Assembly (NCBI RefSeq): GCF_947497695.1
Contig: NZ_CANMHM010000017.1
Coordinates: forward strand, 1 to 46,711
Direction: 5' to 3'
DNA: 46,711 bases
DNA from: an uncultured Polaribacter sp.
Lineage (GTDB): Bacteria > Bacteroidota > Bacteroidia > Flavobacteriales > Flavobacteriaceae
In this document: one piece after another, positions 16,051 through 24,875 of the stretch
Layout of the letters: every line of letters starts with the position of its first letter
Numbering within the stretch: the stretch's first letter is position 1
Translations under genes and position numbers: made by a program
Notes under the pieces: model-generated
The model's input: only the letters and a program-made list of their open reading frames with translations
Told to the model about the DNA's origin: nothing
Databases searched by the model: none

Positions 16051-19000
16051 ATGCAACAAACTAGAAAAGACATTGTTCAGTTTATTAACTTGCGTTTAGC
16101 ATCTTTAGGACAACCTACTTTTAAAGATAACGTAGAAAGTGAAGAAAAATTTTTAGATCCAAAATTTGAAGAATTAGCTAGCGGACTGATAAAGAGTTTA
16201 CAGCAAAAAACTAGATTATTGGCAAATCATCTTTGTCCTGCAGATGAAAGAATACAAAAATTTATAGACGATTATTTAAAAGAGATCTCTATTGATAAGT
16301 CGATTACATTACCAAACAATACTTTAATTTTATCAAAAGCAGGACAAGCTAGAGAAGTAAGTTTACCTCCAAATGGAAATTCTTTTCAAAGTGATTTGGT
16401 AACCTCTAGCAGAGTAAAACAAGGTATTTTAAACAATCCTTTGCACGATAAAAGAACCACAAAAGGAACTTTTCATATTGTTGAAGGAAATTTACCTGTG
16501 CCATTAGATAAATTTGAAGTTCCAAAAATTGTATTTGCCCATTTTTTAAACGCTGCTTTTAATCCTTCGGATGATTTAAAAATATTACCATTTACTTCTA
16601 ATCAAGAAGAAAAGGCAAAAGTGATGGTTTCTATGTTGTTAAGACCCACTGTTTGTCCAGAAGTTAAAGGAGTAATTTCTGAAAAATCATTAGAAGTTCG
16701 TTTTTTTGTTCCAGGAAACTTAGTGAGTAACTTAGATTTTGTAGAATCTATTTTTGGGAACGCTGGAGATCCTAATTTGGCTCAGAATGATGCTGCTTTA
16801 GACCCAGAACATTGGACTGGGCATACAGGATGTATTGTTTTGGCTCCGCAACTTTTAAAGTTGAAAAAGAAAGAAGTAGGTTTACCTCATTTTGATGAAG
16901 CCACAGAACGTCAGAAAAAAGACGGAATGTGTTGGAAAAATGAAAACGAATTGTATAATGATGGAGGTGCATTTAAAATTACTTGTAGAGATGATAGAGG
17001 TGTTGTAGTTACTTTAATTGCAGATAATTATTATGGCTATTCTAAAAAAGAAATAAAAACTCAAATTAGTTACTCTGCCAACCTTTTTGGTTTGGTAGAA
17101 GAAGAACATGCTGGAGGTGCCATTGCATTTGCAAGACGTGTTATGGGAGATACTTTAGATGGTAAAGATTACTCTGAATTTCATAATTTTGAACATACTT
17201 TTGAAGGTGTAAAACAACTTTTAGGCGATAGAATAGATATACAGCCAGAAAATTATGCAATCGATAAAAAATACCCAAATATTGTTTACATTCCAGAGTT
17301 TGCTTATGTAAATACCAACACAAATAGCATTACTTGGATGCATAATAATATGGAGCAAAAATTAACCTTATCTCCTTACAAAACCTATGTACATCCTACA
17401 GGAAATAAATTTAAATTAGAAAAACACAAAGCTGTAAATTTATGGCGAATTGTAGATACGTTTGCAGAAGGTGTTTTCTGCCATAAACCTTGTACAGTTT
17501 CTGGTGGTGGAAAATCTGAGATTTCTAAATCCATGCAAAATGCAATTACGTATAGCAATTTCAACATTCAAAACATAGATGAAGATTTTAAAAAAGCAGA
17601 CGAAATTATAGAGTATGTATATTCTAATCGTTGGAAAGTAAAAGACCCAAACAGACCCATTTCTAGATCTTTTTTAAGTGAAAAAAGAACCTTGAGCTCT
17701 GCAGTAAGATTGTTAACACCTTCAGATCAAAATTCAGATAAATATAATGAAATGTTAAACAATATTCCTGTTCATATTCGCTCTTTAGTTCTATTTGTAA
17801 AACGTTTGTACAGACAAGCTCATGGAGGTTTAAACTGGAAAGAATACATGTCTGTAGAAATCATCAACGGACAAAAAGGAACAGGTCTTTTACATAACAA
17901 CACACCAGTTGTAGGTAGTTATGTTAGAATTGGTTTCAACCAAAAAGGAAATTGGATGTTAAACAAATTACGTTCAGATTTTTCTCCGAGTGAAAAAATT
18001 CAAACAGAAGATGACATTACAGCATCTATTACCATACCCAGAAATCAATTAAAACATTTAAACCCAGAATTCAAAAATAAAAGTTTAAAAATTCTTACCA
18101 ATTGTGAAGCTCATTTGTTTCAAAGACCAGATGAAGCTGTTGTAAGAGGTTATGATAAAGGTGCAGAATTAGATTTGGTAACTCAAGGTAGATTTTTAAC
18201 AAATTACGAGTTGCTAAAAAAAGAAGATGCCATTGCTTTGTATGAAGATACTATCAATTTTGATAAATACACACAACCTGTGCAAGATTTTATAGAAAGT
18301 ATTGTTAAAAGCGATAAAGATGAAGAATATTTTGTTGTGCCTTCTCATACAAGAATTGTAGATGGAGAACCCACAAAAAACCCCCGTTATTTAGAGCCAA
18401 ACAAATTTGTAAACGAAACTGAGGCTTCTTATTTAGCTGATATTGGTATTCGTTTGGTAAGAAAAATGTCTTTGAAAGATCCATTAAATCATGTTGTAAA
18501 TGCTGTTTTACCTGGTAGAAGAAATAACCCTGTAGATAAGGAAGCAGGTATTAGACCATTGGCAGTTTATAGCCCAATTCATTACCAAGAAACTCCAGAA
18601 TTATTTATGGACTTTATTTGTAGTTTAACAGGTAAATCTCCATCAACTACTGGTGCAGGTTCTGAAGGTGCATTAACAAAAGCACCTTTTAATATGCTAA
18701 CTCCTACAACCGATTTAAACAATGCATTGTTATCCCATATTTTAACGGAATCTAATGGATTTAGTACTGCTGCAGGTTATGTTGGTGCAGAAAATAAAAT
18801 AGATCATGATGTTAGTTTGCTTATTCCAGAAATTTGGGCAAGATTAGAGCCAAAAGATAGAGATCCAAATTATTTGATTAAAAAAGGAGCTTTAGAAAAA
18901 ATAGAAGATTTTGAATATGAAGGCGAAACTATTTTAGCAAGTAGATTGGGCTACAGAATTACAAAAAAATTCTCTTACCAATGTATGAGCAGAATTTTTG

Positions 19001-19497
19001 ATGAACCTACAGCTGTGTTTAGCGAACGAATGTTAAAACCAGAATTACAAGGTTTAGAAGATTTTGTAGACGGAATAAAAAATATTACAGAAGCACAACA
19101 AAAAGTAGCATTAAACTATTTTACTGATGGAAGTATTGAGGCTGCAACACCTCCTTTAAAAATTCTTTTACACATAATGGCTTATGGTACTTATGAAGGA
19201 AAACAAATTAGCGACCCAGCATTAAGAAAATTCTTTGATAGAGAAGCTGTTATAAATAGCAATTGGTATAAAGAAAGACTAGAATTAAAACAGCAAAAAG
19301 ACATTGCTTTTTACAAAAAACAAATCCAATATTTAGCATCTTTTATTTCTGACACTAAAAATAATACTTTGGTTTTAGAAATGAATATAGCTAACAGATT
19401 AGATAAAGTAAAAGAACAGTACAAAACTGTAAAATCTAACGATTATTTAGAAAGTTTAAAAGGAACTATTGGTTTAGACCCTTTGTGTAGAAAATAA
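16051..19497 (+). CDS. Probable PPi-type phosphoenolpyruvate carboxykinase
   Basis: The 1148-residue cytoplasmic protein has no signal peptide or membrane segment. Its size and conserved blocks match what I remember of the diphosphate-dependent PEPCK family (Entamoeba, Propionibacterium; about 1100-1200 residues). That enzyme interconverts oxaloacetate plus PPi with PEP, Pi and CO2. Visible blocks are DPEHWTGHTGCIVLAPQ (about 251-267), DGMCWKNENELYNDGGAFKI, QISYSANLFGLVEEEHAGGA, FCHKPCTVSGGGKSEISKSM (about 476-495; Gly-rich anion loop) and PSTTGAGSEGALTKAPFNML (about 861). It stands alone with a strong terminator. It would give a PPi-linked route between PEP and oxaloacetate. If the family assignment is wrong, it is an unknown large conserved protein. 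Confidence 0.65.
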   Translation: MQQTRKDIVQFINLRLASLGQPTFKDNVESEEKFLDPKFEELASGLIKSLQQKTRLLANHLCPADERIQKFIDDYLKEISIDKSITLPNNTLILSKAGQAREVSLPPNGNSFQSDLVTSSRVKQGILNNPLHDKRTTKGTFHIVEGNLPVPLDKFEVPKIVFAHFLNAAFNPSDDLKILPFTSNQEEKAKVMVSMLLRPTVCPEVKGVISEKSLEVRFFVPGNLVSNLDFVESIFGNAGDPNLAQNDAALDPEHWTGHTGCIVLAPQLLKLKKKEVGLPHFDEATERQKKDGMCWKNENELYNDGGAFKITCRDDRGVVVTLIADNYYGYSKKEIKTQISYSANLFGLVEEEHAGGAIAFARRVMGDTLDGKDYSEFHNFEHTFEGVKQLLGDRIDIQPENYAIDKKYPNIVYIPEFAYVNTNTNSITWMHNNMEQKLTLSPYKTYVHPTGNKFKLEKHKAVNLWRIVDTFAEGVFCHKPCTVSGGGKSEISKSMQNAITYSNFNIQNIDEDFKKADEIIEYVYSNRWKVKDPNRPISRSFLSEKRTLSSAVRLLTPSDQNSDKYNEMLNNIPVHIRSLVLFVKRLYRQAHGGLNWKEYMSVEIINGQKGTGLLHNNTPVVGSYVRIGFNQKGNWMLNKLRSDFSPSEKIQTEDDITASITIPRNQLKHLNPEFKNKSLKILTNCEAHLFQRPDEAVVRGYDKGAELDLVTQGRFLTNYELLKKEDAIALYEDTINFDKYTQPVQDFIESIVKSDKDEEYFVVPSHTRIVDGEPTKNPRYLEPNKFVNETEASYLADIGIRLVRKMSLKDPLNHVVNAVLPGRRNNPVDKEAGIRPLAVYSPIHYQETPELFMDFICSLTGKSPSTTGAGSEGALTKAPFNMLTPTTDLNNALLSHILTESNGFSTAAGYVGAENKIDHDVSLLIPEIWARLEPKDRDPNYLIKKGALEKIEDFEYEGETILASRLGYRITKKFSYQCMSRIFDEPTAVFSERMLKPELQGLEDFVDGIKNITEAQQKVALNYFTDGSIEAATPPLKILLHIMAYGTYEGKQISDPALRKFFDREAVINSNWYKERLELKQQKDIAFYKKQIQYLASFISDTKNNTLVLEMNIANRLDKVKEQYKTVKSNDYLESLKGTIGLDPLCRK

Positions 19498-19508
19498 TAC
19501 TATTTGAA

Positions 19509-19685
19509 TTAAGAAGCTGATTTTAGCAATATATGAGGGCATCTCTTACAGTTGATGCCCTTTTTTTTGTACTTATTACAGCATTTACTTTTAGGCGTTA
19601 AACAACTAGAAGAACAAACAGTATCACAGACTGAAGGCTGTGATAATTGAATTGTAGGAGTTTGCTGCGTATAAAAAACAATCAT
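19509..19685 (-). CDS. Small 58-residue Cys-rich protein, unknown function
   Basis: The ATG at 19685 encodes MIVFYTQQTPTIQLSQPSVC, then DTVCSSSCLTPKSKCCNKYK, KKGINCKRCPHILLKSAS and TAA at 19511-19509. Seven Cys (20, 24, 28, 35, 36, 46, 49) in CxxxCxxxC, CC and CxxC patterns, with Lys-rich spacers, suggest a metal-binding or disulfide peptide. TATATTTG at 19710-19703 supplies its own -7 element with a ~13-base leader. It is the last gene in the minus-strand RND series, 57 bases after the DUF2892 gene. Its 3' half overlaps, antisense, the terminator hairpin of the PEPCK-like gene. I recall similar Cys/Lys-rich short proteins in Flavobacteriia but no assigned function. Confidence 0.65.
   Translation of the reverse strand: MIVFYTQQTPTIQLSQPSVCDTVCSSSCLTPKSKCCNKYKKKGINCKRCPHILLKSAS
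19536..19568 (+). terminator. Intrinsic terminator of the PEPCK-like gene
   Basis: AGGGCATC and GATGCCCT pair around a ten-base loop, followed by a run of Ts (19561-19568). On the other strand the same bases encode KKKGINCKRCPH of the Cys-rich protein. Confidence 0.9.
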
Positions 19686-19702
19686 TCTAATAAATTATAC
19701 TG

Positions 19703-19710
19703 CAAATATA
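19703..19710 (-). promoter_or_regulatory. -7 element for the Cys-rich gene
   Basis: TATATTTG on the minus strand matches TAnnTTTG. The predicted start is near 19698. The gene could therefore be expressed both alone and by read-through from the RND operon. Confidence 0.45.
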
Positions 19711-19741
19711 AACCTTATTTAGAATAAATTAAAATAAATAT

Positions 19742-19927
19742 TTATTTTTTTACACCTAGTTTTACTAAAATAGTTTCTAACAAACACCATTTCGTAAATG
19801 CAGACTGAATAAGGTTTACACCAATAAACACTGTAAACCACATCCAATTTTGATTTACATAAACAGTAAGAATAACACTTAATAATACCATTACACCTAC
19901 TATTACTCTAAAATACTTGTTTAACAT
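19742..19927 (-). CDS. DUF2892 (YgaP-like) small membrane protein
   Basis: This 61-residue protein has two hydrophobic stretches (IVGVMVLLSVILTVYV and WMWFTVFIGVNLIQSAF) and ends CLLETILVKLGVKK. The N-terminal NKYFRVIVG and the C-terminal FTKWCLLETILVKLG match the DUF2892 family, the membrane part of the E. coli rhodanese YgaP. Here it is a stand-alone membrane domain without the rhodanese. One Cys lies near the end of the second helix. It is 22 bases downstream of the PII-like gene and in line with the RND operon. Such proteins often accompany sulfur or metal stress genes, and a role beside the pump is inference. Confidence 0.85.
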   Translation of the reverse strand: MLNKYFRVIVGVMVLLSVILTVYVNQNWMWFTVFIGVNLIQSAFTKWCLLETILVKLGVKK

Positions 19928-19949
19928 TTTTTCTTTATTTTTTAAATTA

Positions 19950-20255
19950 TTATATAAATCTTTCTATTGGAAGCACAATTGCTCTTATAAGATTATTCGT
20001 TTCAATATTATTGTTAAAATCTTCTATAATTTGAAACAATGCATCAATATGCTCTTCATCCGTAAATGAAAAAAAGAGACTAGACTCATTGCTTCCTTTT
20101 TCTCCAGAAAACCAATTAGAAGCTTTTAACAATTCTGGTTTGTTTTTATATCCATCAATTTCAAAACTACTAAAATTTTCAATATTTGCTTTCTTAAAGA
20201 TGTTTAAAACATCTTTAAGAAACTGTTCTACTGCTGTAACGATTATTAGTTTCAT
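19950..20255 (-). CDS. PII-like small protein, partner of the RND pump
   Basis: This 101-residue protein has the outline of a PII/ferredoxin-like fold. It starts MKLIIVTAVEQFLKDVLNIF, then has a middle variable loop (GYKNKPELLKASNWFSGEKG), FSFTDEEHIDALFQIIEDFN and the closing strand NNLIRAIVLPIERFI. The last block matches the ending of PII and PII-like proteins (hA.vlPVE). True GlnB motifs such as the T-loop Tyr-51 are not evident. It begins 9 bases after the RND pump. PII-like proteins in such operons are thought to sense a ligand or tune the transporter, but no ligand can be named. DUF3240 is a possible label. Confidence 0.65.
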   Translation of the reverse strand: MKLIIVTAVEQFLKDVLNIFKKANIENFSSFEIDGYKNKPELLKASNWFSGEKGSNESSLFFSFTDEEHIDALFQIIEDFNNNIETNNLIRAIVLPIERFI

Positions 20256-20264
20256 ATTTAAGTT

Positions 20265-23200
20265 TTATTTATAATTTTTCTTTTCTATCATATAATACAC
20301 CAAAGGCACAACCAAAAGAGTTAAAACTGTAGAAACAATTGTACCTCCCATAAATGATATTGCCAATCCTTGAAAAATTGGATCAAACAGAATAACAAAT
20401 GCTCCAATAACAACTGTTCCTGCAGTTAATAAAATGGGCGTTGTTCTTACTGCTCCAGCTTCAATACACGCTTGTTTTAAAGGTATTCCTTCACCTGTTC
20501 TTAAGTTGATAAAATCAATCAATAAAACCGAATTTCTTACCATAATTCCTGCCAAAGCAATCATCCCTATAAAAGAAGTTGCTGTAAAAAACGCACCCAT
20601 CAACCAATGCCCTAAAATAATCCCTATTAAAGATAAGGGTACTGCAACCATCATTACAATTGGTGCTTTAAAATTTTGAAACCAACCTACAATTAAAATA
20701 TAAATCAGAATTAATGCACCTAAAAACGCGATTCCTAAATCTCTAAAAACCTCTAAAGTAATTTGCCATTCTCCATCCCATTTTACGGTATAATCGTCTT
20801 CAAAATCTGGCTGCCCTAAATACATTTCGTTTAATTTATATCCTTCAGGAAGTACAATTGAATTCAGTTTTTCTTCCATTCCTAAAATTGCATACGCAGG
20901 ACTTTCTAATTCTCCAGCCATATCTGCCAATACATAAACCCCACGTTTTTGGTTTTTTCTGAAGATACTTTTAGCAGCAATGGTTTCTTTAATTTCAACC
21001 AAATCTGCAATAGGCATCATAGTTCCTTGTTTCGATGTTACTTTTAGTTGAGAAATATCAGAAATCGTAGACTTTTCGCTTTCCTCTAAACTCAAAACCA
21101 AACCAACTTGGTTTACTGCATTTTCATCATATAAAGTGGTTATTGGTCTGTTAGACAAAGCCATATTCATTGTGTAGGCAATTTGCTGTGGAGCAACTCC
21201 ATACAACATTGCTTTTTCTTTATTTATTTCAAACTGATATTCTGTTTGATCTGCTTCCACCATAAAATCAACATCAACAACATCAGCTGTATTATTTAGA
21301 ATATTTTGAACATCGTTTGCAATTCTTATTTGCTCTTTATAATCAGGTCCATAAACTTCTGCAACTATGGTAGATAAAACTGGAGGTCCTGGAGGAACTT
21401 CTACCAACTTTACATTTGCATTGTATTTTTTAGCAATTTTCTGTATTTCTGGTCTCAATAATTTTGCAATTCCGTGACTTTGAATTTTACGTTCTCCTTT
21501 ATCAACCAAATTCACTTGAATATCTGCCATATTAGAGCCTCCACGTAAATCGTAATGACGCACCAAACCGTTAAATGTAATAGGTGCAGAAGTACCTACA
21601 TAATTTTGATAATTCACAACTTCTGGTCTTGTAGCTAAATATTGTGCAATTTCTTGTGTTACAACTCCTGTTCTTTCTAAAGTGGTGCCTTCTGGCATAT
21701 CAATTACAACTTGAAACTCGTTTTTATTATCAAAAGGTAACATTTTTACAGCGACAGAATTGGTAAAAAACAACAACATTGTTGCCATTAAAACAATAAA
21801 TGTTCCGCCTAAAAACAACCACCTTTTTGTTCCATTTTCTAATAATGGTCTTTCTAATTTATTATAAACTCTATAAATAAACGTTTCTTCTAAAGGTTTT
21901 TCAACTTTTTCTTCTTTGGATACTGAGCTTGTCGAAGTATTTTTATCTTTTTCTTTTAAGAAAATATAGCCTAAATATGGTGTAATTGTTAAGGCAACAA
22001 ATAATGATAAAATCATTGCAATTGATGCTCCAATTGGCATTGGTGCCATATAAGGCCCCATCAATCCAGATACAAATGCCATTGGTAAAACAGACGCAAT
22101 TACTGTAAATGTTGCTAAAATGGTTGGGTTTCCAACTTCGTTTATGGCATACAAAGCAGCTTGTTTAAAAGGCAAGCGTTTCATCTTAAAATGTCGGTGC
22201 ATATTTTCTGCAATAATTATAGAATCATCTACCACAATACCTGTTACAAAAACCAACGCAAAAAGTGTAATTCTGTTAAGTGTATAATCTAACATGTAAT
22301 AACTCAACAACGTTAATGCAAACGTAATTGGAACAGATAAAAATACGACTAAACCACCTCTCCAACCCATTGCCAACATAACAACCAATGTTACAGCAAT
22401 GATAGAACCAATAAGGTGTAGTAATAATTCTGACACTTTATGAGAAGCTGTTTCACCATAATTTCTGGTCACTTCTACATGCACATCATCAGGAATTAAA
22501 GTGGTTCTTAAATGATTTACTTTGTCTAAAATAACTTCTGCAATTTTCATGGCATCTGCTCCTTTTCTTTTGGCTACAGAAATTGTTACTGCAGGATATT
22601 CAGATTTGTAATCTGCAGACTTTTCACTTGCTTTTCCAAAACCTAAAGACACATAATTATGTGGAATTTCTGGTCCATCAACAATAGTGGCTATTTGTTT
22701 TAAATAAATGGGTTGATTTTGTTGCACACCAACTACTAAATTTTCTACATCTGTAACAGACGCTAAAAACTTCCCTGTTTTTACTAAAAACTCGGTGTCA
22801 TTTTTATCAAAACTACCAGAACTTAATTGCGTGTTATTGGCTTTTATCATTTCAGAAACCGACAAGAAATCCAATCCACTAGAAGCTAATTTAGCTTTAT
22901 CTAAAACCACTCTTAACTGACGGTTTCTTCCTCCTATTTTATGCGTAATCGAAACATCATTTACTTTCTTAATTTCAGTTTCTAATTCTTGTGCCATTTG
23001 GCTTAATTGGTAATCATTGTAGTTTTCGCTCCACAAGGTTAAACCCAACATGGGTACATCATCAATTGCACGTGTTTTAACTAACGGAAACGTAACGCCT
23101 GCAGGCATTTGATCCATGTGTTTGTTAATTTCGTTATATAATTTTACAAACGAACGCTCAATATCTTCGCCCACATAAAACTGCACAATTACCATTGCTT

Positions 23201-23477
23201 TTTCGCTCATTGCAGTAGCATATACATACTCTACACCTTTAATATTCGAAATTAATTTCTCTAAAGGTTTTACCACTCTATTTTCTACTTCTGTAGGACT
23301 TGCACCAGGATAACCTACAAAAATATCTGCCATTGGCACATCAATTTGTGGTTCTTCTTCTCTAGGAATTAAAAACGACGCATACACACCAACAACCATA
23401 AAAACGATCATTAGCAATATGGTTAATTTAGATCCAATAAAGACTTTTGCAATTTTTCCAGCTAAACCTTCTTTCAT
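20265..23477 (-). CDS. RND efflux pump, inner-membrane permease subunit
   Basis: The 1070-residue protein has the AcrB-type layout: TM1 after residue 17, two large periplasmic loops and twelve membrane helices in all. YPGASPTEVENRVVKPLE, the TM4 motif VDDSIIIAENMHRHF (proton-relay Asp pair) and GIMVRNSVLLIDFINL are visible. The VDDS form resembles drug/amphiphile pumps rather than the VDGAV form of CzcA/CusA metal pumps, so a metal substrate is not supported by this residue. A cytoplasmic loop after TM6 contains KNTSTSSVSKEEKVEKPLEE, partly encoded by a REP-like motif. It forms an operon with TolC, adaptor, PII-like and DUF2892 genes behind a Crp/Fnr-type promoter. Confidence 0.9.
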   Translation of the reverse strand: MKEGLAGKIAKVFIGSKLTILLMIVFMVVGVYASFLIPREEEPQIDVPMADIFVGYPGASPTEVENRVVKPLEKLISNIKGVEYVYATAMSEKAMVIVQFYVGEDIERSFVKLYNEINKHMDQMPAGVTFPLVKTRAIDDVPMLGLTLWSENYNDYQLSQMAQELETEIKKVNDVSITHKIGGRNRQLRVVLDKAKLASSGLDFLSVSEMIKANNTQLSSGSFDKNDTEFLVKTGKFLASVTDVENLVVGVQQNQPIYLKQIATIVDGPEIPHNYVSLGFGKASEKSADYKSEYPAVTISVAKRKGADAMKIAEVILDKVNHLRTTLIPDDVHVEVTRNYGETASHKVSELLLHLIGSIIAVTLVVMLAMGWRGGLVVFLSVPITFALTLLSYYMLDYTLNRITLFALVFVTGIVVDDSIIIAENMHRHFKMKRLPFKQAALYAINEVGNPTILATFTVIASVLPMAFVSGLMGPYMAPMPIGASIAMILSLFVALTITPYLGYIFLKEKDKNTSTSSVSKEEKVEKPLEETFIYRVYNKLERPLLENGTKRWLFLGGTFIVLMATMLLFFTNSVAVKMLPFDNKNEFQVVIDMPEGTTLERTGVVTQEIAQYLATRPEVVNYQNYVGTSAPITFNGLVRHYDLRGGSNMADIQVNLVDKGERKIQSHGIAKLLRPEIQKIAKKYNANVKLVEVPPGPPVLSTIVAEVYGPDYKEQIRIANDVQNILNNTADVVDVDFMVEADQTEYQFEINKEKAMLYGVAPQQIAYTMNMALSNRPITTLYDENAVNQVGLVLSLEESEKSTISDISQLKVTSKQGTMMPIADLVEIKETIAAKSIFRKNQKRGVYVLADMAGELESPAYAILGMEEKLNSIVLPEGYKLNEMYLGQPDFEDDYTVKWDGEWQITLEVFRDLGIAFLGALILIYILIVGWFQNFKAPIVMMVAVPLSLIGIILGHWLMGAFFTATSFIGMIALAGIMVRNSVLLIDFINLRTGEGIPLKQACIEAGAVRTTPILLTAGTVVIGAFVILFDPIFQGLAISFMGGTIVSTVLTLLVVPLVYYMIEKKNYK
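21921..21938. repeat. REP-like motif inside the RND coding region
   Basis: On the coding strand ACTTCGACAAGCTCAGTA keeps the frame and encodes TSTSSV in a linker loop. It matches the intergenic motif at 12535-12552 at 16 of 18 bases. Confidence 0.6.
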
Positions 23478-23493
23478 TTTATATATATTTTTT

Positions 23494-23578
23494 GGGCGTT
23501 TTAACAGGCTATCCGTTTCAATCTTTTTTTGCCATATATGGCAGCAAAAAAAGGATTTCCACTACTATCCTTAACGCG
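23494..23578 (-). ncRNA. Dispersed hairpin element, copy B (possible flavobacterial structured RNA)
   Basis: On the minus strand the outer stem is GCGTTAAGG with CCTGTTAAAACGC. Next come AGTAGTGGAAATCC, the hairpin TTTTTTTGC/GCAAAAAAA around a CCATATATGG palindrome, and GATTGAAACGGATAGC. The sequence plan equals that of copy A at 12642-12722. It fills the gap between the adaptor stop and the pump start within the operon, so it may modulate pump expression. Confidence 0.45.
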
Positions 23579-23623
23579 AACATTCTTATTCTTAACTAAA
23601 TTTGTTATTTATAATACAACTAT

Positions 23624-23672
23624 CACTGCCAATTGAGACTGTAAACTGACCACTGAAAACTGCCTACTGAAC
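23624..23672. repeat. CAGT-rich degenerate repeat at the 3' end of the adaptor gene
   Basis: In gene orientation the repeat reads GTTCAGTAGGCAGTTTTCAG and then TGGTCAGTTTACAGT. The last Gln codon and TAG stop belong to it. The AGTAGGCAGT junction is identical to that after tesB at 46630-46638. Confidence 0.65.
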
Positions 23673-24743
23673 ATTAACTTTTGCTCCATTAAACAACTTC
23701 CCTTCTGCAGAAACGATGTAAGCTTCATCAGCATTTAAACCCGATAAAACTTCAACTTTATCTCCAAACGTTTTTCCTAAACGCAACCAACGTAATAATG
23801 CTGTATTGGTCTGACTTACTGAATAAATTCCAGATAATTGTCCATTTTTAACAATGGCATCCACAGAAATTAAAACCATTTCCGATTCATTTTTTTTATC
23901 AACAGGAAACTGAACTGTAGAAAACATTCCTGATAAAACATTGATATCTGTTTTATCTATAGCAATTTTAACCAAAAATTGACCTCCAGTATTTTTAGCA
24001 GAAGTACTAACTTCAGTAACTGTTCCTTTTATCGTTTTATCTAAAGATTTTACCAAAACATCAACAGAAACACCCTTTTTAATTTGCGAAATTTCTGTTT
24101 CTGGCACCATTGCAATTACTTCAAAATTGCCTGGAGTTTCTAAACTAATTAAAGGTATTCCAGGATTTGCCATATCTCCATTTTCTATATTTTTACTGGT
24201 AATTATACCAGAAAAAGGAGCAGTAATATTAGAATATGTAAACTGAGCATTAATCTCATTCTTCATTTGATTTGCAGCTTCCAAACCTGCTTTTGCCATT
24301 TGGTAATTGGCAGTCATATCATCCATTTCTTTTTGAGAAATACTATTACTTGCCATTAGGTTTTTAAATCGATTGTAATTTTTTTCAGCATTTGTAAAAG
24401 CAGTATTCGCTTTTGTAATTCCAGCATTTACTTGCGCTCTTTTTGCCTGTAAATCTGTATTATTAATAGAAACTAACAACTGACCTTTTCTAACTTTATC
24501 ACCAACATTTACATGAACTTTTTTTACAAAGCCCATCATTCTTGTACTTAAATCTGCACTATTTGCAGCTTGTATTTTTCCACTAACAGACAAAAACGGA
24601 CTGTTATCATTTACAGCAACTTTGTTAACTTTTACACTAATTGCAGGTGTATTGTCTAATGCTACTTTTTTTTCTTCACTGCCACAACTCGTTAAAAATA
24701 TTGATGCTGTAAAAAATGCTATGATGTGTATGTATTTTTTCAT
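23664..24743 (-). CDS. RND efflux periplasmic adaptor (membrane fusion) lipoprotein
   Basis: The adaptor links the pump to TolC. I use the ATG at 24743 (359 residues) because the longer version would need a TTG and spoil the leader. From this ATG the leader MKKYIHIIAFFTASIFLTSC ends at lipid Cys 20. The lipoyl-type half QLLVSINNTDLQAKRAQVNA, the alpha-hairpin (roughly 85-145), the second lipoyl half FSGIITSKNIENGDMANPGI and the beta-barrel with VPETEISQIKKG follow in order. It lies 114 bases after the TolC stop. The gap to the pump (187 bases) holds a hairpin element, and its stop is embedded in a CAGT repeat. Confidence 0.9.
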   Translation of the reverse strand: MKKYIHIIAFFTASIFLTSCGSEEKKVALDNTPAISVKVNKVAVNDNSPFLSVSGKIQAANSADLSTRMMGFVKKVHVNVGDKVRKGQLLVSINNTDLQAKRAQVNAGITKANTAFTNAEKNYNRFKNLMASNSISQKEMDDMTANYQMAKAGLEAANQMKNEINAQFTYSNITAPFSGIITSKNIENGDMANPGIPLISLETPGNFEVIAMVPETEISQIKKGVSVDVLVKSLDKTIKGTVTEVSTSAKNTGGQFLVKIAIDKTDINVLSGMFSTVQFPVDKKNESEMVLISVDAIVKNGQLSGIYSVSQTNTALLRWLRLGKTFGDKVEVLSGLNADEAYIVSAEGKLFNGAKVNVQ

Positions 24744-24838
24744 TTGTTTTGATTTTTCCAATCCCTAACTATTTCTAAAGGAAAAGGGAACTGTTGTGTT
24801 AAGGATTCGTGTTTATTTTATTTATTATTTTTTAGTTT

Positions 24839-24870
24839 CTAATTGAAAACTGGCACTTATTACTGTCAAC
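24839..24870. repeat. CAGT-rich remnant after the first TolC gene
   Basis: In gene orientation the sequence reads GACAGTAATAAGTGCCAGTT, just after the TAG stop. It is weaker than the other members. Confidence 0.4.
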
Positions 24871-24875
24871 TTTTT

